From: Rhodoblastus sp963828185
Lineage (GTDB): Bacteria; Pseudomonadota; Alphaproteobacteria; Rhizobiales; Beijerinckiaceae
Length of the DNA stretch: 64,000 nt
Direction of reading: 5' to 3'
Assembly (NCBI GenBank): GCA_963828185.1
Contig: CAWHDV010000008.1
Coordinates: forward strand, 128,034-192,033
Positions 15,670 through 25,810 of this stretch are shown piece by piece. A model generated the notes under the pieces. That model was not told where the DNA came from and searched no databases. It saw only the letters and a list, made by a program, of their open reading frames with translations. A program made the translations under genes and the position numbers. Each line of letters starts with the position of its first letter. Position 1 is the first letter of the stretch.

Positions 15670-18171
15670 ATGGCGCGGCTTCAACAATGCGCGCCGCGAC
15701 ACCATATCGGCAGCGTCCGAGCGCGTCGGGCGGGCATGCAACCGGACAGGGCGCCTTTGCTTCATTCAGACAGTTTCCAGCCAATTCTGGCGCAGGACGA
15801 GCCAAGGCGCGACTGGCGAAAGCTTTTTCATCCCGCCGTGGCGGGCTGGTTCAGCGAGCGTTTTGTCGCGCCCACTCCCGCGCAGACCGAGGCCTGGGAG
15901 GCGATAAAGGCCGGCAAGCACACGCTGATCGCCGCCCCCACTGGCTCGGGCAAGACGCTGGCCGCTTTTCTGGCGGCGATCGACGATCTCGTTCGCCAGG
16001 GCGTCGAGGGCCGCCTGACCGACGAGACGCAGATCGTCTATGTCTCGCCGCTCAAGGCGCTGTCCAATGACATCCACCGCAATCTGGAGGCTCCGCTCGA
16101 GGGAATAACCGAGAAGCTGCGGCTTGGCGGCTGGCCCGACGCCGCCATCCGGACATGGGTCAGGACCGGCGACACACCGGCGTCCGAGCGTGAAAAAATG
16201 CGCCGGCGCCCGCCGCATATCGTCGTGACGACGCCGGAATCGCTTTACGTCCTGCTCGGCTCGGAATCGGGCCGCAAGATGCTGGCGAGCACGCGCACGG
16301 TGATCGTCGACGAAATCCATGCGGTGGCGCCAAACAAGCGAGGCTCGCACTTGAGTCTTTCGCTCGAGCGCCTGTCGGCCCTGTGCGGCGACGGACTGCT
16401 GCGCATCGGCCTGTCCGCGACGCAAAATCCGATCGGCGCCGTCGCGCATTTCCTCGTCGGCGCGGGCGCGGACGGCGAGGCGCCGCAAGCGACGATCATC
16501 GACAGCGGCCACCAGCGCCTGCGCGATCTCGGCGTCGAAGTTCCGGACTCGCCGCTCGAGGCGGTGATGTCGGGCGAAGTCTGGCGCGAGGTCTATGACC
16601 GGCTGGCCCGCCTGATCGAGGCGCAGCGCACGACCCTCGTCTTCGTCAACACCAGGCGCATGGCCGAACGCATCGCGCGGGAACTGTCGCAACGGCTGAA
16701 TGAGGACGCCGTGACGGCGCATCACGGCAGCATGGCGAAGGACAAGCGTCTTGCCGCCGAGCAGAGGCTCAAGCGCGGCGAGTTGCGGGCGCTGGTCGCC
16801 ACCGCTTCGCTGGAGCTGGGCATCGATATCGGCGAGGTCGATCTGGTCTGCCAGCTGGGCTCCCCGCGTTCGATCTCGGCTTTCCTGCAGCGGGTCGGAC
16901 GCTCCGGCCACGCCATCGACGGCACGCCGAAGGGGCGGCTGTTTCCGCTGTCGCGCGACGACCTTGTCGAATGCGCAGGCCTGCTTGACAGCGTGCGGCG
17001 CGGCGAACTCGATCGCCTGGCGATGCCCGACCAGCCGTTGGACGTGCTCGCCCAGCAGATCGTGGCTGAAGTTTCGGCGCAGGATTGGCCGGAAGATGCG
17101 CTCTACGATCTGCTGCGCCGCGCCTGGCCTTTCCGTTTGCTGCCGCGAAAAAATTTCGACGCGGTCGTCCGCATGCTGGGCGAAGGATTTTCAACCCGCC
17201 ACGGCCGGCGCGGAGCGCTGGTCCATCGCGACGCGGTCAACAAGATCCTGCGCGCCCGGCGCGGCGCGCGCACGACCGCCCTGACATCAGGCGGGACGAT
17301 CCCCGACACGGCCGATTACCAGGTGGTGCTCGAGCCGGAAAACCACGTCATCGGCACGGTCAACGAGGACTTCGCCGTCGAGAGCATGCAGGGCGACGTG
17401 TTCCAGCTCGGCAACGCCTCCTACCGCATCCAGCGCGTCGAGCGGGGGACCGTCCGGGTCGAGGACGCGCATGGCCAGCCGCCGAGCATTCCGTTCTGGA
17501 TCGGCGAGGCGCCGGGACGAACGGATGCGCTCTCCGCCTCGGTTTCGCGTCTGCGCGCCGAGGTCGAGGCGCGTCTGCGCTGCGATCCCTCGGGCGAAGA
17601 GGCCTTGCGCGCGCTGGAAGAGCTCGGCCTCGGCCCGGCCGCCGCCTTGCAGCTGCGCGACTATCTCGCCTCGGCCTTCGCGGCCCTTGGCAAGCTGCCC
17701 ACCCAGGACGCCGTCGTCTTCGAGCGTTTCTTCGACGAGGCGGGCGGCATGCAGCTCGTCATCCACTCGCCGTTCGGCAGCCGCATCAACCGCGGCTGGG
17801 GCCTGGCCCTGCGCAAGCGCTTCTGCCGCAAATTCAATTTCGAATTGCAGGCGGCGGCGACCGAGGACACGATCATCCTGTCGCTCACCACCGCGCATAG
17901 TTTCGAACTCGCCGACGTCGCGCGCTATCTCAACGCGAAAAGCGTGCGCGACGTGCTGATCCAGGCGATGCTGACCGCGCCGATGTTCACGACGCGCTGG
18001 CGCTGGGTCGCCGGCGTGGCGCTCGCCTTGCCGAGGTTTCGGGCCGGCAAAAAGGTTCCGCCGCAAATCATGCGCATGCAGGCCGAGGATCTGATGGCGG
18101 CGGTGTTCCCCGACCAGGTGGCCTGCGCCGAGAATCTCGTCGGCGAGCGTGAGGCGCCGATCATCCGCTGA
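15670..18171 (+). CDS. lhr: Lhr-type ATP-dependent helicase, N-terminal helicase core
   Basis: A superfamily 2 helicase of the Lhr (large helicase-related) group. The core has Walker A IAAPTGSGKTLAAFLAAIDD, the DEIH box (TVIVDEIHAVAPNKRGSH), motif III GLSATQNPIG, VFVNTRRMAERIARELS and motif VI FLQRVGRSGHAIDGTPKGRL. These are followed by the winged-helix and Lhr core domains. Family proteins act on damaged or branched nucleic acid. The frame ends at a TGA (18169-18171) where homologous sequence continues in another frame, so this is the first part of a roughly 1,470-residue protein. Start uncertain: ATG at 15736 may be the true one. Confidence 0.88.
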   Translation: MARLQQCAPRHHIGSVRARRAGMQPDRAPLLHSDSFQPILAQDEPRRDWRKLFHPAVAGWFSERFVAPTPAQTEAWEAIKAGKHTLIAAPTGSGKTLAAFLAAIDDLVRQGVEGRLTDETQIVYVSPLKALSNDIHRNLEAPLEGITEKLRLGGWPDAAIRTWVRTGDTPASEREKMRRRPPHIVVTTPESLYVLLGSESGRKMLASTRTVIVDEIHAVAPNKRGSHLSLSLERLSALCGDGLLRIGLSATQNPIGAVAHFLVGAGADGEAPQATIIDSGHQRLRDLGVEVPDSPLEAVMSGEVWREVYDRLARLIEAQRTTLVFVNTRRMAERIARELSQRLNEDAVTAHHGSMAKDKRLAAEQRLKRGELRALVATASLELGIDIGEVDLVCQLGSPRSISAFLQRVGRSGHAIDGTPKGRLFPLSRDDLVECAGLLDSVRRGELDRLAMPDQPLDVLAQQIVAEVSAQDWPEDALYDLLRRAWPFRLLPRKNFDAVVRMLGEGFSTRHGRRGALVHRDAVNKILRARRGARTTALTSGGTIPDTADYQVVLEPENHVIGTVNEDFAVESMQGDVFQLGNASYRIQRVERGTVRVEDAHGQPPSIPFWIGEAPGRTDALSASVSRLRAEVEARLRCDPSGEEALRALEELGLGPAAALQLRDYLASAFAALGKLPTQDAVVFERFFDEAGGMQLVIHSPFGSRINRGWGLALRKRFCRKFNFELQAAATEDTIILSLTTAHSFELADVARYLNAKSVRDVLIQAMLTAPMFTTRWRWVAGVALALPRFRAGKKVPPQIMRMQAEDLMAAVFPDQVACAENLVGEREAPIIR

Positions 18172-20155
18172 CCAACCAGGCGATCGACGATTGCCTGCAC
18201 GAGGCGATGGATATTGACGGGCTGGAGCGGCTGCTGGCGCGCGTCGAAGCGGGCGAAATCGAGATTGTCGCCCGTGATCTCACCCAGCCGTCGCCGCTGG
18301 CGCTCGAGGCCCTGTCGGCGCGCCCCTACGCCTTCCTCGACGACGCGCCGCTGGAAGAACGGCGGACGCAGGCGGTTCTGGCGCGGCGCTGGCAGGATCC
18401 GCAAAGCGCCTCCGAACTCGGACGCCTCGACATCGAGGCGATTGAAAAATCCGCGCCGAAGCTTGGCCGGACCCGGCCAACGCCGAGGAATTGCACGACG
18501 CGTTGTTATGGCTCGGCTGGCTGACCGAAAAGGAGGCGCAGGCGACGCCCGAGTGGACAGGCTGGCTCGACGCGCTGGCCCGCGACAAGCGCGTCGCCCG
18601 CTTGCGGATACAGCGGTCGGCCCTTTGGATCCCCGCCGAGCGAGCGGCGCATTTTGTCGCCGTCTGGCCGCAGGCGCGGCTGCAGCCTCCGGTCGTCCAG
18701 CCGACCGAGGCCGAAACGATTTGGACGCAGGAGCAGGCGCTGGTCGAAATCTTGCGTGGCCGGCTCGAGGGGCTTGGCCCGGTCACAGCGACGGCGCTCG
18801 CGGCGGGGCTGGGACTCGAGCCTCTGACAATCGGCGCGGCTCTGGCGGCGCTGGAAGTCGAGGGGACCATCCTGCGCGGACGCTTCCTGCCCGGCGTCAA
18901 TGACGAGCAATGGTGCGACCGGCGCCTGCTCGCCCGCATCCACCACGCGACGATCAGGCGCCTGCGCTCGGAAATCGAGCCTGTCGCCGCGCGCGATTTC
19001 CTGCGCTTCCTGTTCGCGTGGCAGCATGTGTCCGAGGACACGCAACTGGAGGGTCCGGCGGCGCTGCCGGCGGCGCTCGCGGTTCTCGACGGTTTCGAGG
19101 CGCCGGCCCGCGCCTGGGAGACGGAAATCCTGCCGGCGCGCATCAAGGCCTACCAGCCGTCCTGGCTCGACGCCCAGTGCCTCGCCGGCCGGACGATTTG
19201 GGCGCGGCTTGCGCCGCCGTCCGGCGCAAAGGAGCTTCACGCTGGGCGCGCTCGCCCAGCCGGGTCGATCCGCTCGACGCCGATCGCGCTGCTGGATCGG
19301 CGCGACGCGCAGGCCTGGATGGCGTTCGCTTCAAGGATCGATGCGCCCCAACCGAGTCCGCGTGGAAAAATCGTGCTGGAGCAACTGGCCGGGCAGGGCG
19401 CGCTGTTTTTCGACGAACTTGCGGCCTCGGCGCGCCTGTTGCGCTCGCAGGTTGAAGAGGCGCTGAGCGAATTGGTGGCGTTGGGGCTGGTGACGTCGGA
19501 CAGTTTCGGCGGATTGCGCGCGCTGCTGACGCCGTCGGCCCAGCGAAAGCCGATCAACGGCGCAAAGCGGCGCGGCCGGGTGCTGGCCTTCGACATGGAA
19601 AGCGGCGGGCGCTGGGCGCTGGTTCGACGCGCCCCGGCAGGCCAGATTGAGGTTCACGGCCAGATCGAGGAGCAGGGCGCGATCGAGACCGTCGCGCGCG
19701 CCCTGTTGCGCCGCTATGGCGTGGTGTTTTTCCGCATGCTGGCGCGCGAGAGCGGATTTCTGCCGCCCTGGCGCGACCTGCTGCGCGTCTATCGTCGCCT
19801 CGAAGCGCGTGGAGAAATTCGCGGCGGCCGTTTCGTCGCCGGTTTTTCGGGCGAGCAATTCGCGTTGCCCGAGGCGATCGGCCTGCTGCGGCAGATCCGC
19901 CGGAAACCCGCCGCCGATGAATGGATATCGCTGTCGGGCGCCGATCCGCTCAATCTTGTCGGCGTTCTGACCCCCGGGGAAAGGCTGGCGGCGCTGACCG
20001 GCAACCGGATCGTCTTTCGCGACGGACTGCCCGTCGCGGCGCTTTCAGGCGGAAGGTTGCAGTTTTTCGCCCCGCTCGGCGGCGCCAGCCGGGCGGAGGC
20101 GGAGAGAAGGCTCATTCGCTCGGCCGCGCGAGGCGTGCTCGTTCCTTTCGCCTGA
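18172..20155 (+). pseudogene. lhr: C-terminal part of the Lhr-type helicase, displaced by two frameshifts
   Basis: This continues the helicase. The frame containing DHPLTNQAIDDCLHEAMDID and LTQPSPLALEALSARPYAFL runs to about 18450, then a third frame (AEAWPDPANAEELHDALLWL onward) runs to the stop at 20155. One missing base near 18158 and one in the A-run at 18445-18449 explain both shifts. The last 550 residues carry the long Lhr C-terminal domains found in bacterial full-length proteins. If the indels are real, only the helicase core is made; if they are sequencing errors, one intact protein of about 1,470 residues is encoded. Confidence 0.8.
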
Positions 20156-20240
20156 CGATGACGCCATCACATCATCACGCCTTGCCGGAGGAACCGATGC
20201 GGCGCGGCAATGTTAAGCGCCCTGAATGTGGGCGAGGGGC

Positions 20241-21739
20241 ATGCGGATGACGGGGTGGGTGCGGTTGCTGATGGCGGCGGCGTTATGGGCTTTTTCCGCC
20301 CTCTCGCCTCAAGACGCCATTGCCCAGGACAATTCGGTCCTGACCTACCATGGCGCCGGCAGCCGGAGCGGCCTGTTTGTCACGCCGGGGCTTTCATTCG
20401 ACAAGGCGAGGTCCGCGCGCCTTGACCGCGCCTTTGACGCCCATGTCGCAGGACATCTCTATGCCCAGCCGCTCTACTGGCATGCTTTGGAGTCGACTGC
20501 GGCGATGCTGCTTGTCGCCACGGAGGACGACGTCGTCCAGGCCTTCGATGCGAAAAGCGGCAAGGAATTGTGGCGACGCGCGATTGGGCGGCCGGTCGCC
20601 GGTTCGTCCTTGCCATGCGGAAACGTCGATCCACTCGGGATCACCGGCACGCCGGTGATCGACCCCGCGACGCAGGCGATCTATTTCGACGCGGCGGTCG
20701 AGCGCGCGAACGGTCCTCGCCATGAGATATACGGGCTTTCGTTGACGGACGGCGCCGTCCTGCCCGGCTGGCCGGTCGATGTCGCCGAAGCCTTGGAGAA
20801 AAGCGGCAAACATTTTGATCCGCGCGTCCAGAACCAGCGCGCGGCCCTCAGCCTTCTCGGCGACACCGTCTATGTGGCGTTTGGCGGACATTTCGGCGAT
20901 TGCGGCGATTACCATGGCTGGGTGGTCGGGTTGCCGGTTCGCGCTCCGGGCAAGCCTGTCAGTTTTGAAACGCGCGCGCGGGGTGGCGGCGTCTGGGCTC
21001 CGGGCGGAATGAGCGCCGTCGGACATGATCTCTATTTCGCGACCGGCAACACTTTCGGCGCCGCAACCTGGAGCGATGGCGAAGCTTTGTTCCGCGTCGG
21101 CGCCGACTTGCGCCGCGGCGACGCCAAAAAGGATTATTTTGTCCCGTCGGACTGGAAAGCGCTCGACGCCGACGATCTCGACCTCGGAGGCGCCAATCCG
21201 CTTCCGCTCGACATTTCCGGCGCTGGCGGCGGGCGCCCCTGATGTTGGCGCTGGGCAAGGATGGCAAGGCCTATCTTCTCGATCAAGACAGACTCGGCGG
21301 CGTCGGCGGCCAATTGCTCGCCGAAACAATATCCCGATCGCGGATCATCACCTCACCGGCCGCCTTTCCTGTGGGCAAGGATGTCTTCGTCGCGGTGCAG
21401 ACGCCGGGAGCGCATTGTCCGGAACCAAACTCAGGTGAAGGATTGCTGGTCCTCAAGATCACCGGAAGCCAGCAACCGACAATGACGACAGCCTGGTGCG
21501 GCGCCGTCCGCGGCCGCGGCTCGGCAATTGCGACCACCACGGACGGGCGTTCCAATCCGATCGTCTGGGCGCTTGGCGCGGAGGGCGACAACCGGCTGCA
21601 CGCGTTTCGCGGCGATACGGGGGAACCGATCTTCACCAGTGAACCCTTGCGTGGACTACGACACTTGCAAACGCTGATCGCGACGCCGGACCGCCTCTAT
21701 GTCGGCGCCGATGGACGCGTTTACGCATTTGATTTCTAA
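20241..21739 (+). pseudogene. Secreted PQQ-like beta-propeller protein, interrupted by one frameshift
   Basis: A signal peptide (MRMTGWVRLLMAAALWAFSA, cleavage probably after AIA) precedes repeated beta-propeller blades of the quinoprotein/BamB type: LLVATEDDVVQAFDAKSGKE, then GITGTPVIDPATQAIYFDAA and, near the end, RLYVGADGRVYAFDF. The first frame stops at 21242. From there MLALGKDGKAYLLDQDRLGG continues in the next frame. One missing G in the run at 21231-21233 would join them into about 499 residues. No PQQ or metal ligands can be assigned, so enzyme activity is uncertain. It stands alone, transcribed with the downstream oxidoreductase. Confidence 0.72.
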
Positions 21740-21805
21740 TTCGCGCGAACGCGTCCGACCGGCTCCCGACGCCATGGGCGAAGGCGACAAAACTGGAGAA
21801 ATCGC

Positions 21806-22678
21806 ATGAAAATCGGATTTATCGGGCTTGGCCAGATGGGAAGCGCCATCGCTCATAATCTCGTCAAGGCGGGGCACGAGGTTGCTGTCTGGAACCGCAA
21901 TCCCGCCAAGATCGCGCCGCTCGTGGCGGCCGGGGCGCGCAAGGCCGAAACGCCTCGAGAAGCCGCCGGCGGCGCGATCGTCTTCACCATGCTGGCCAAC
22001 GACGAGGCGGTCGAACGCGTGGTGTTTGGCGCCGACGGCGTCCTGGCGTCCACGGCGCGGCCGATCCATGTGTCGTTGAGCACGATCGGCGTCGCGCTCG
22101 CCGAGCGCCTGACCAAAGCGCATGCCGAGTTGGGCGGCGCTTACATTTCAGCGCCCGTGTTCGGCCGGCCGAGCGCCGCCGAGGCGGCGAAGCTTTTCGT
22201 GGTCGCGGCGGGCTCCGCCGACGCATTGGCCAAATGCGCGCCGCTGTTCGAGGCGGTCGGCCAGCGCACCTTCAACGTCGGCGAAACGCCCAAGGCCGCG
22301 AATGCGATCAAGCTATGCGGCAATTACATGATCATGGCCGCCATCGAGTCACTGGGCGAAGCCATGACCCTCGCCGCGAAGACCGGCGTGGACAAGGCCG
22401 TGCTGCTCGATGTCCTGACCAGCACGTTGTTCAATGCGCCGATATTCAAGACCTACGGCGCTATCCTGCTCGGCGAGAAATTCGAACCGGCTGGATTTGC
22501 GGCTCCCCTCGGCCTCAAGGACATGAACCTGGTCGATGCGGCGGCGCTGGACGCCAGGGTTTCGATGCCAATTCTCGGCGTCCTGCGCGGACAGCTCGTG
22601 ACCACGATCGCCAGGCATGGCGAGGGCGTCGATTGGTCGGCCATCGCCAAGGTCGTTGAGGAAAACAGCGGACGATGA
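21806..22678 (+). CDS. NAD(P)-dependent beta-hydroxyacid dehydrogenase family oxidoreductase
   Basis: A 290-residue member of the 3-hydroxyisobutyrate dehydrogenase / tartronate semialdehyde reductase / GLYR family. It shows the Rossmann start MKIGFIGLGQMGSAIAHNLV, the substrate loop YISAPVFGRPSAAEAAKL and the catalytic lysine in KAANAIKLCGNYMIMAAIES. The substrate loop differs from the DAPVSGG form of mmsB, so this is not a second HIBADH. Proteins with the SAPVFGRP form often act on succinic or glyoxylic semialdehyde or are uncharacterised. It lies 66 bases after the beta-propeller gene. Confidence 0.85.
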   Translation: MKIGFIGLGQMGSAIAHNLVKAGHEVAVWNRNPAKIAPLVAAGARKAETPREAAGGAIVFTMLANDEAVERVVFGADGVLASTARPIHVSLSTIGVALAERLTKAHAELGGAYISAPVFGRPSAAEAAKLFVVAAGSADALAKCAPLFEAVGQRTFNVGETPKAANAIKLCGNYMIMAAIESLGEAMTLAAKTGVDKAVLLDVLTSTLFNAPIFKTYGAILLGEKFEPAGFAAPLGLKDMNLVDAAALDARVSMPILGVLRGQLVTTIARHGEGVDWSAIAKVVEENSGR

Positions 22679-22745
22679 CGCGGCGGACGAAGCCGGCGAT
22701 GTCGCGCGGAAAAGCGTCCGCACATTGACGATCGCAAACCGCGGC

Positions 22746-22787
22746 GGCAATCTGTAGATTGCCCGCATGGAGAAAATCGGATTTCTC
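22746..22787. promoter_or_regulatory. Two adjacent inverted repeats upstream of the GreA/B-like gene
   Basis: GGCAATCTGTAGATTGCC (22746-22763) is a perfect 8-bp inverted repeat with a 2-base loop. Six bases later GAGAAAATCGGATTTCTC (22770-22787) forms a second, imperfect one. They sit 57 bases or more before the elongation-factor start. They could be operators, a leader structure or the terminator of the preceding oxidoreductase gene. No T-run follows, which argues against a simple intrinsic terminator. Confidence 0.4.
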
Positions 22788-22843
22788 TGTTTGACGGGCG
22801 CTGACGAGGCGGGTCGGTCCGTCTGGCTTGAAAGGAGCCCAGG

Positions 22844-23326
22844 ATGAGCGTCGCCTTCACCAAGGAAGACAGTGCGGAAACGGCGTCGGAGACTTTGCTG
22901 CCTGACCGCCCGGTTTCGCCTCATCCGAACCTTGTTACGGCAACGGGATTGAAGGCTCTTGAATTGCAACTCGAACAGGCTCGCGAGGCGTACGAGACGG
23001 CGCAGAAAATCGAGGACCTGAATGAACGACGGCGGCAGGCGGCAATTCCCTTGCGCAATATGCGCTACTTTGTGGCGAGAGTTCGGACCGCTCAGGTCAT
23101 CGCCGATCCCGTGTCAACCGAAACCGTCGCCTTTGGCGGCACGGTGACGTTTAGACGCGAGGATGGGCGCGTGCAGACATACCGCATCGTCGGTGAGGAC
23201 GAAGCGGACCCCAAGTCCGGCTCCATTTCCTTCGTATCCCCAGTGGCGCGGCTTCTGATGAGCAAGGCTGTTGGCGATGAAGCCGGCGCATCCGGTCAAG
23301 AGCTTGAGATCATTTCGATCTCCTAG
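22844..23326 (+). CDS. GreA/GreB-family transcript cleavage factor-like protein
   Basis: A 160-residue protein. The N-terminal part (about 25-85) is a predicted coiled coil (TATGLKALELQLEQAREAYE onward). The C-terminal FKBP-like domain reads VAFGGTVTFRREDGRVQTYR, then RIVGEDEADPKSGSISFVSP and VARLLMSKAVGDEAG, the hallmark of GreA/B. These factors bind RNA polymerase and stimulate cleavage of backtracked RNA. The tip lacks a clean acidic pair in the canonical place, so it may be a divergent paralog of Rnk/GreB type. AAGGAG six bases upstream supports the ATG. The 3' end overlaps the convergent transporter by four bases. Confidence 0.82.
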   Translation: MSVAFTKEDSAETASETLLPDRPVSPHPNLVTATGLKALELQLEQAREAYETAQKIEDLNERRRQAAIPLRNMRYFVARVRTAQVIADPVSTETVAFGGTVTFRREDGRVQTYRIVGEDEADPKSGSISFVSPVARLLMSKAVGDEAGASGQELEIISIS

Positions 23327-24627
23327 CATGCCTGGTCGCGCGTTTCTCCTAAGGTCGCGAGAACTGGAAGGACGCAAATGGCGACCGCCGCAATCATCGC
23401 TCCGGGGATCAAGAGACAGCCAGTCCTCTCGATGAGGTATTGTGAGAGAAAGGGCGTGAAACCACCGAAAATTGCGGTCGCCAGCGTCGATCCGAGCGCC
23501 AGCCCGCTGAGGCGCCCCTCGCCAGGCAGCAACTCGGCGCTCGTCACGGCGCCGACTGCGCTGACCCCGCCGCCCAGAGCCGCCAGGATCAACGCGCCTG
23601 CCAGTATTTGCGCAGCCGACCCGCTGGCCATGAGCGCGAACATCGATATGGGCAAGACGGCCGCGCCGCCGCACAGGATGATCAGGACCGGCTTGCGCCC
23701 CAGGGCATCGGCCGCCGCGCCTGCAAATGGCGTGACGAGGACGACCGCGCAGGCGGCGATCGTCGAAATCCAGAGCGCATCGCCCTCATGCATCGAGTGC
23801 GCCGCCAGCAAAAACGCCGGGACATAGGTGATGCCGACGTAATAGGTCACCGACCCCAAAGCTGAAATCGCAAAGCCTCGGATGATCGCCGCACGGTAAT
23901 CGCGCAATGCGAGCCGGAGCGGAGAAGCCGGCACGACGCCCCGGGCTCGCTGATTCGTGAAGACCGGCGATTCCTGCATCGCCGAGCGAAGGATCCATAC
24001 CGCGCCCGCAAGCGCGGCGCCGACAAAAAAAGGGATCCTCCACCCCCATGACGCCAGCTCCGCGCTGCTCATCGACGCCGCGGTGACCGCGCAGACGCTC
24101 GCCGCCATCAATCCGCCGACTTCGCTGGCCGCGGCGGCCAGGGACGCGATGAGGCCCCGACGATGTCGCGGCGCTCCCTCCAGAAGATAGACCACGACAC
24201 CCGCGTACTCGCCTCCCACCGAGAACGCCATGACGCAGCGAAGCAGGACCAGAAGCCAGCCGGCGGCCGGGCCTATCTCGGCTCGCGTGGGCAACAGGGC
24301 CATGGCGAGCATGGCGGCGGTGATCAGGAACATGGAAATCAGCATCGTGCGGCGCCGCCCATAGCGGTCGCCGATGTGCCCGAACACAACCGCGCCGACA
24401 GGCCGCATGGCATAGGCAAGGGCAAAGCCGCCGAGCGCAACCAGCGTCGAGGCGTCGCCGTTCTCGAAGAAGACCCTCGACAACACCGTGATCATGTAGA
24501 GATAGAGCGTGAAATCGTACCATTCGACAATTGTCGAGAAGGCGGCAATCGCCATCGAGGTTGGCGAGACGGTTTCCGGCGTGCCGGCGCTCTCGCTTGC
24601 GACGCGCCGCGATTCACGAACAGCCAC
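23323..24627 (-). CDS. MFS transporter, metabolite:H+ symporter (MHS) type
   Basis: A 434-residue, 12-helix major facilitator. Landmarks are FSTIVEWYDFTLYLYMITVL, the loop-2 signature GHIGDRYGRRRTMLISMF and the FSVGGEYAGVVVYLLEGAPR segment (EYAG motif of the MHS subfamily, which includes ShiA, ProP and dicarboxylate carriers). The substrate cannot be read from sequence. I chose GTG at 24627 because it gives the usual length and 25 residues before the first helix. The open frame extends to 24957, but that extra sequence is not protein-like and overlaps the stress-protein gene on the other strand. Confidence 0.85.
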   Translation of the reverse strand: MAVRESRRVASESAGTPETVSPTSMAIAAFSTIVEWYDFTLYLYMITVLSRVFFENGDASTLVALGGFALAYAMRPVGAVVFGHIGDRYGRRRTMLISMFLITAAMLAMALLPTRAEIGPAAGWLLVLLRCVMAFSVGGEYAGVVVYLLEGAPRHRRGLIASLAAAASEVGGLMAASVCAVTAASMSSAELASWGWRIPFFVGAALAGAVWILRSAMQESPVFTNQRARGVVPASPLRLALRDYRAAIIRGFAISALGSVTYYVGITYVPAFLLAAHSMHEGDALWISTIAACAVVLVTPFAGAAADALGRKPVLIILCGGAAVLPISMFALMASGSAAQILAGALILAALGGGVSAVGAVTSAELLPGEGRLSGLALGSTLATAIFGGFTPFLSQYLIERTGCLLIPGAMIAAVAICVLPVLATLGETRDQAC

Positions 24628-24900
24628 TTCCAAGCAAAGCCTCGGCAAATATTTGCAAGGGAACGCGGAAAGGGCCGTTTGGTTGCGGTTCGCTGGCCAG
24701 AAAGCCAGCCTCAAGCTCGCCATCGAAGCGCTCGACCAGGCGTTGGAAGCGCGCAATCCCGCGGGAGGTTCGCCTCGTAGCCGAATATTGGCGGCGCGGC
24801 GACGGGGAACAGCGAATGATAATTTTCCCTGGCAAGCGTGAACGCAACCTGTTGTCCAGGCGTTTGAAAGATGCTCTCTGGCATATTGGAGTTTGTTCCG

Positions 24901-25770
24901 ATGGCTGAGAAGTCCGGCTCGGCCCATGAATCCGCCGTCCCTCCCGACAGCCTGCATGTCTGCGCGCTTTTACCCGAGGTCGAAACCGCGTTGTCGACGC
25001 TGCGATGCGCTGTCGCCGCCAGCAAAGGCTTTGCGGCGGATATCTGCGCCGTACACGTCGGTTTTGACCCAAAACACACCTTCGTCGACGCCGAAGAGCA
25101 GGACGTCCAGCAGTTGCGGGACATTTACGAAGGCGCGCCGGAAGTCCGGACCGCCCGCATCAAGGCGATTGTCGACGCCTTCCAGATTTCGTCGCCGGAC
25201 GCGCCGCACATCGATTGGCGCAATGACGAGGGAGACATCGCCGCCAATGTCGTGTTCGAAGCCTATGTGGCGAGCCTCGTCGTCATCGGCCGCCCCGTTC
25301 ACATGGACGCAGCCGACGCCTTCCACAGCGTGCTGTTCGGCGCGCACCGCCTTGTGCTTTTGGCGCCTCGCGATGTCGGCGGCGCGGAAAGAACGATAGG
25401 GCGGCGTATCGTCGTCGGCTGGAAGCCTGGAAAGGCGGCGGAGCAAACGGTGAAGGCCGCGCTGCCCTGGTTGAGGAAAGCGGAAAAAGTCAGCGTCGTC
25501 TGGACGGCAAAGGCGGGCGCCGAACCCTATGATCAAAGCGCGCGCGCCTTTTTCGCGAAAACCGGGATCGAAGCCAATATCATCCGCCTTGAACCGGGTC
25601 GCCAAAGCGTGGGCTTGCAATTGCTCGACGAAACGAAGCGCCTCGGCGGCGACTGCCTGTTGATCGGAGCCTTCCGGCGCAGCGCTCTATGGGAAACCCT
25701 GCTTGGCGGCGTCACTCATGACGTTCTCAACCACGCGGAACTCCCGGTCTTTCTGATGCGGGCCAAATGA
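24901..25770 (+). CDS. Universal stress protein (tandem UspA domains)
   Basis: A 289-residue protein with two Usp folds. The C-terminal domain is clearer: GRRIVVGWKPGKAAEQTVKA, then the stretch ending GDCLLIGAFRRSALWETLLG and GVTHDVLNHAELPVFLMRAK. The ATP-binding G-2x-G-9x-G(S/T) motif is replaced by GAFRRSALWETLLGGVTHDVL, close to the consensus. The N-terminal domain (LHVCALLPEVETALSTLRCA) is degenerate. It is a cytoplasmic stress-response protein of unknown biochemistry. ATG at 24901 has GGAG eight bases upstream; an ATG at 24871 is less well placed. Confidence 0.85.
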   Translation: MAEKSGSAHESAVPPDSLHVCALLPEVETALSTLRCAVAASKGFAADICAVHVGFDPKHTFVDAEEQDVQQLRDIYEGAPEVRTARIKAIVDAFQISSPDAPHIDWRNDEGDIAANVVFEAYVASLVVIGRPVHMDAADAFHSVLFGAHRLVLLAPRDVGGAERTIGRRIVVGWKPGKAAEQTVKAALPWLRKAEKVSVVWTAKAGAEPYDQSARAFFAKTGIEANIIRLEPGRQSVGLQLLDETKRLGGDCLLIGAFRRSALWETLLGGVTHDVLNHAELPVFLMRAK

Positions 25771-25810
25771 AGGTCTGACGCTGGGTTCCATTTTGTCCCA
25801 TTCCTTCGGG

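Noticed and set aside
24628..24957. N-terminal extension of the MFS transporter
   Set aside because: No membrane or targeting pattern, overlap with the universal stress protein start on the other strand, and MHS transporters normally begin close to the first helix.
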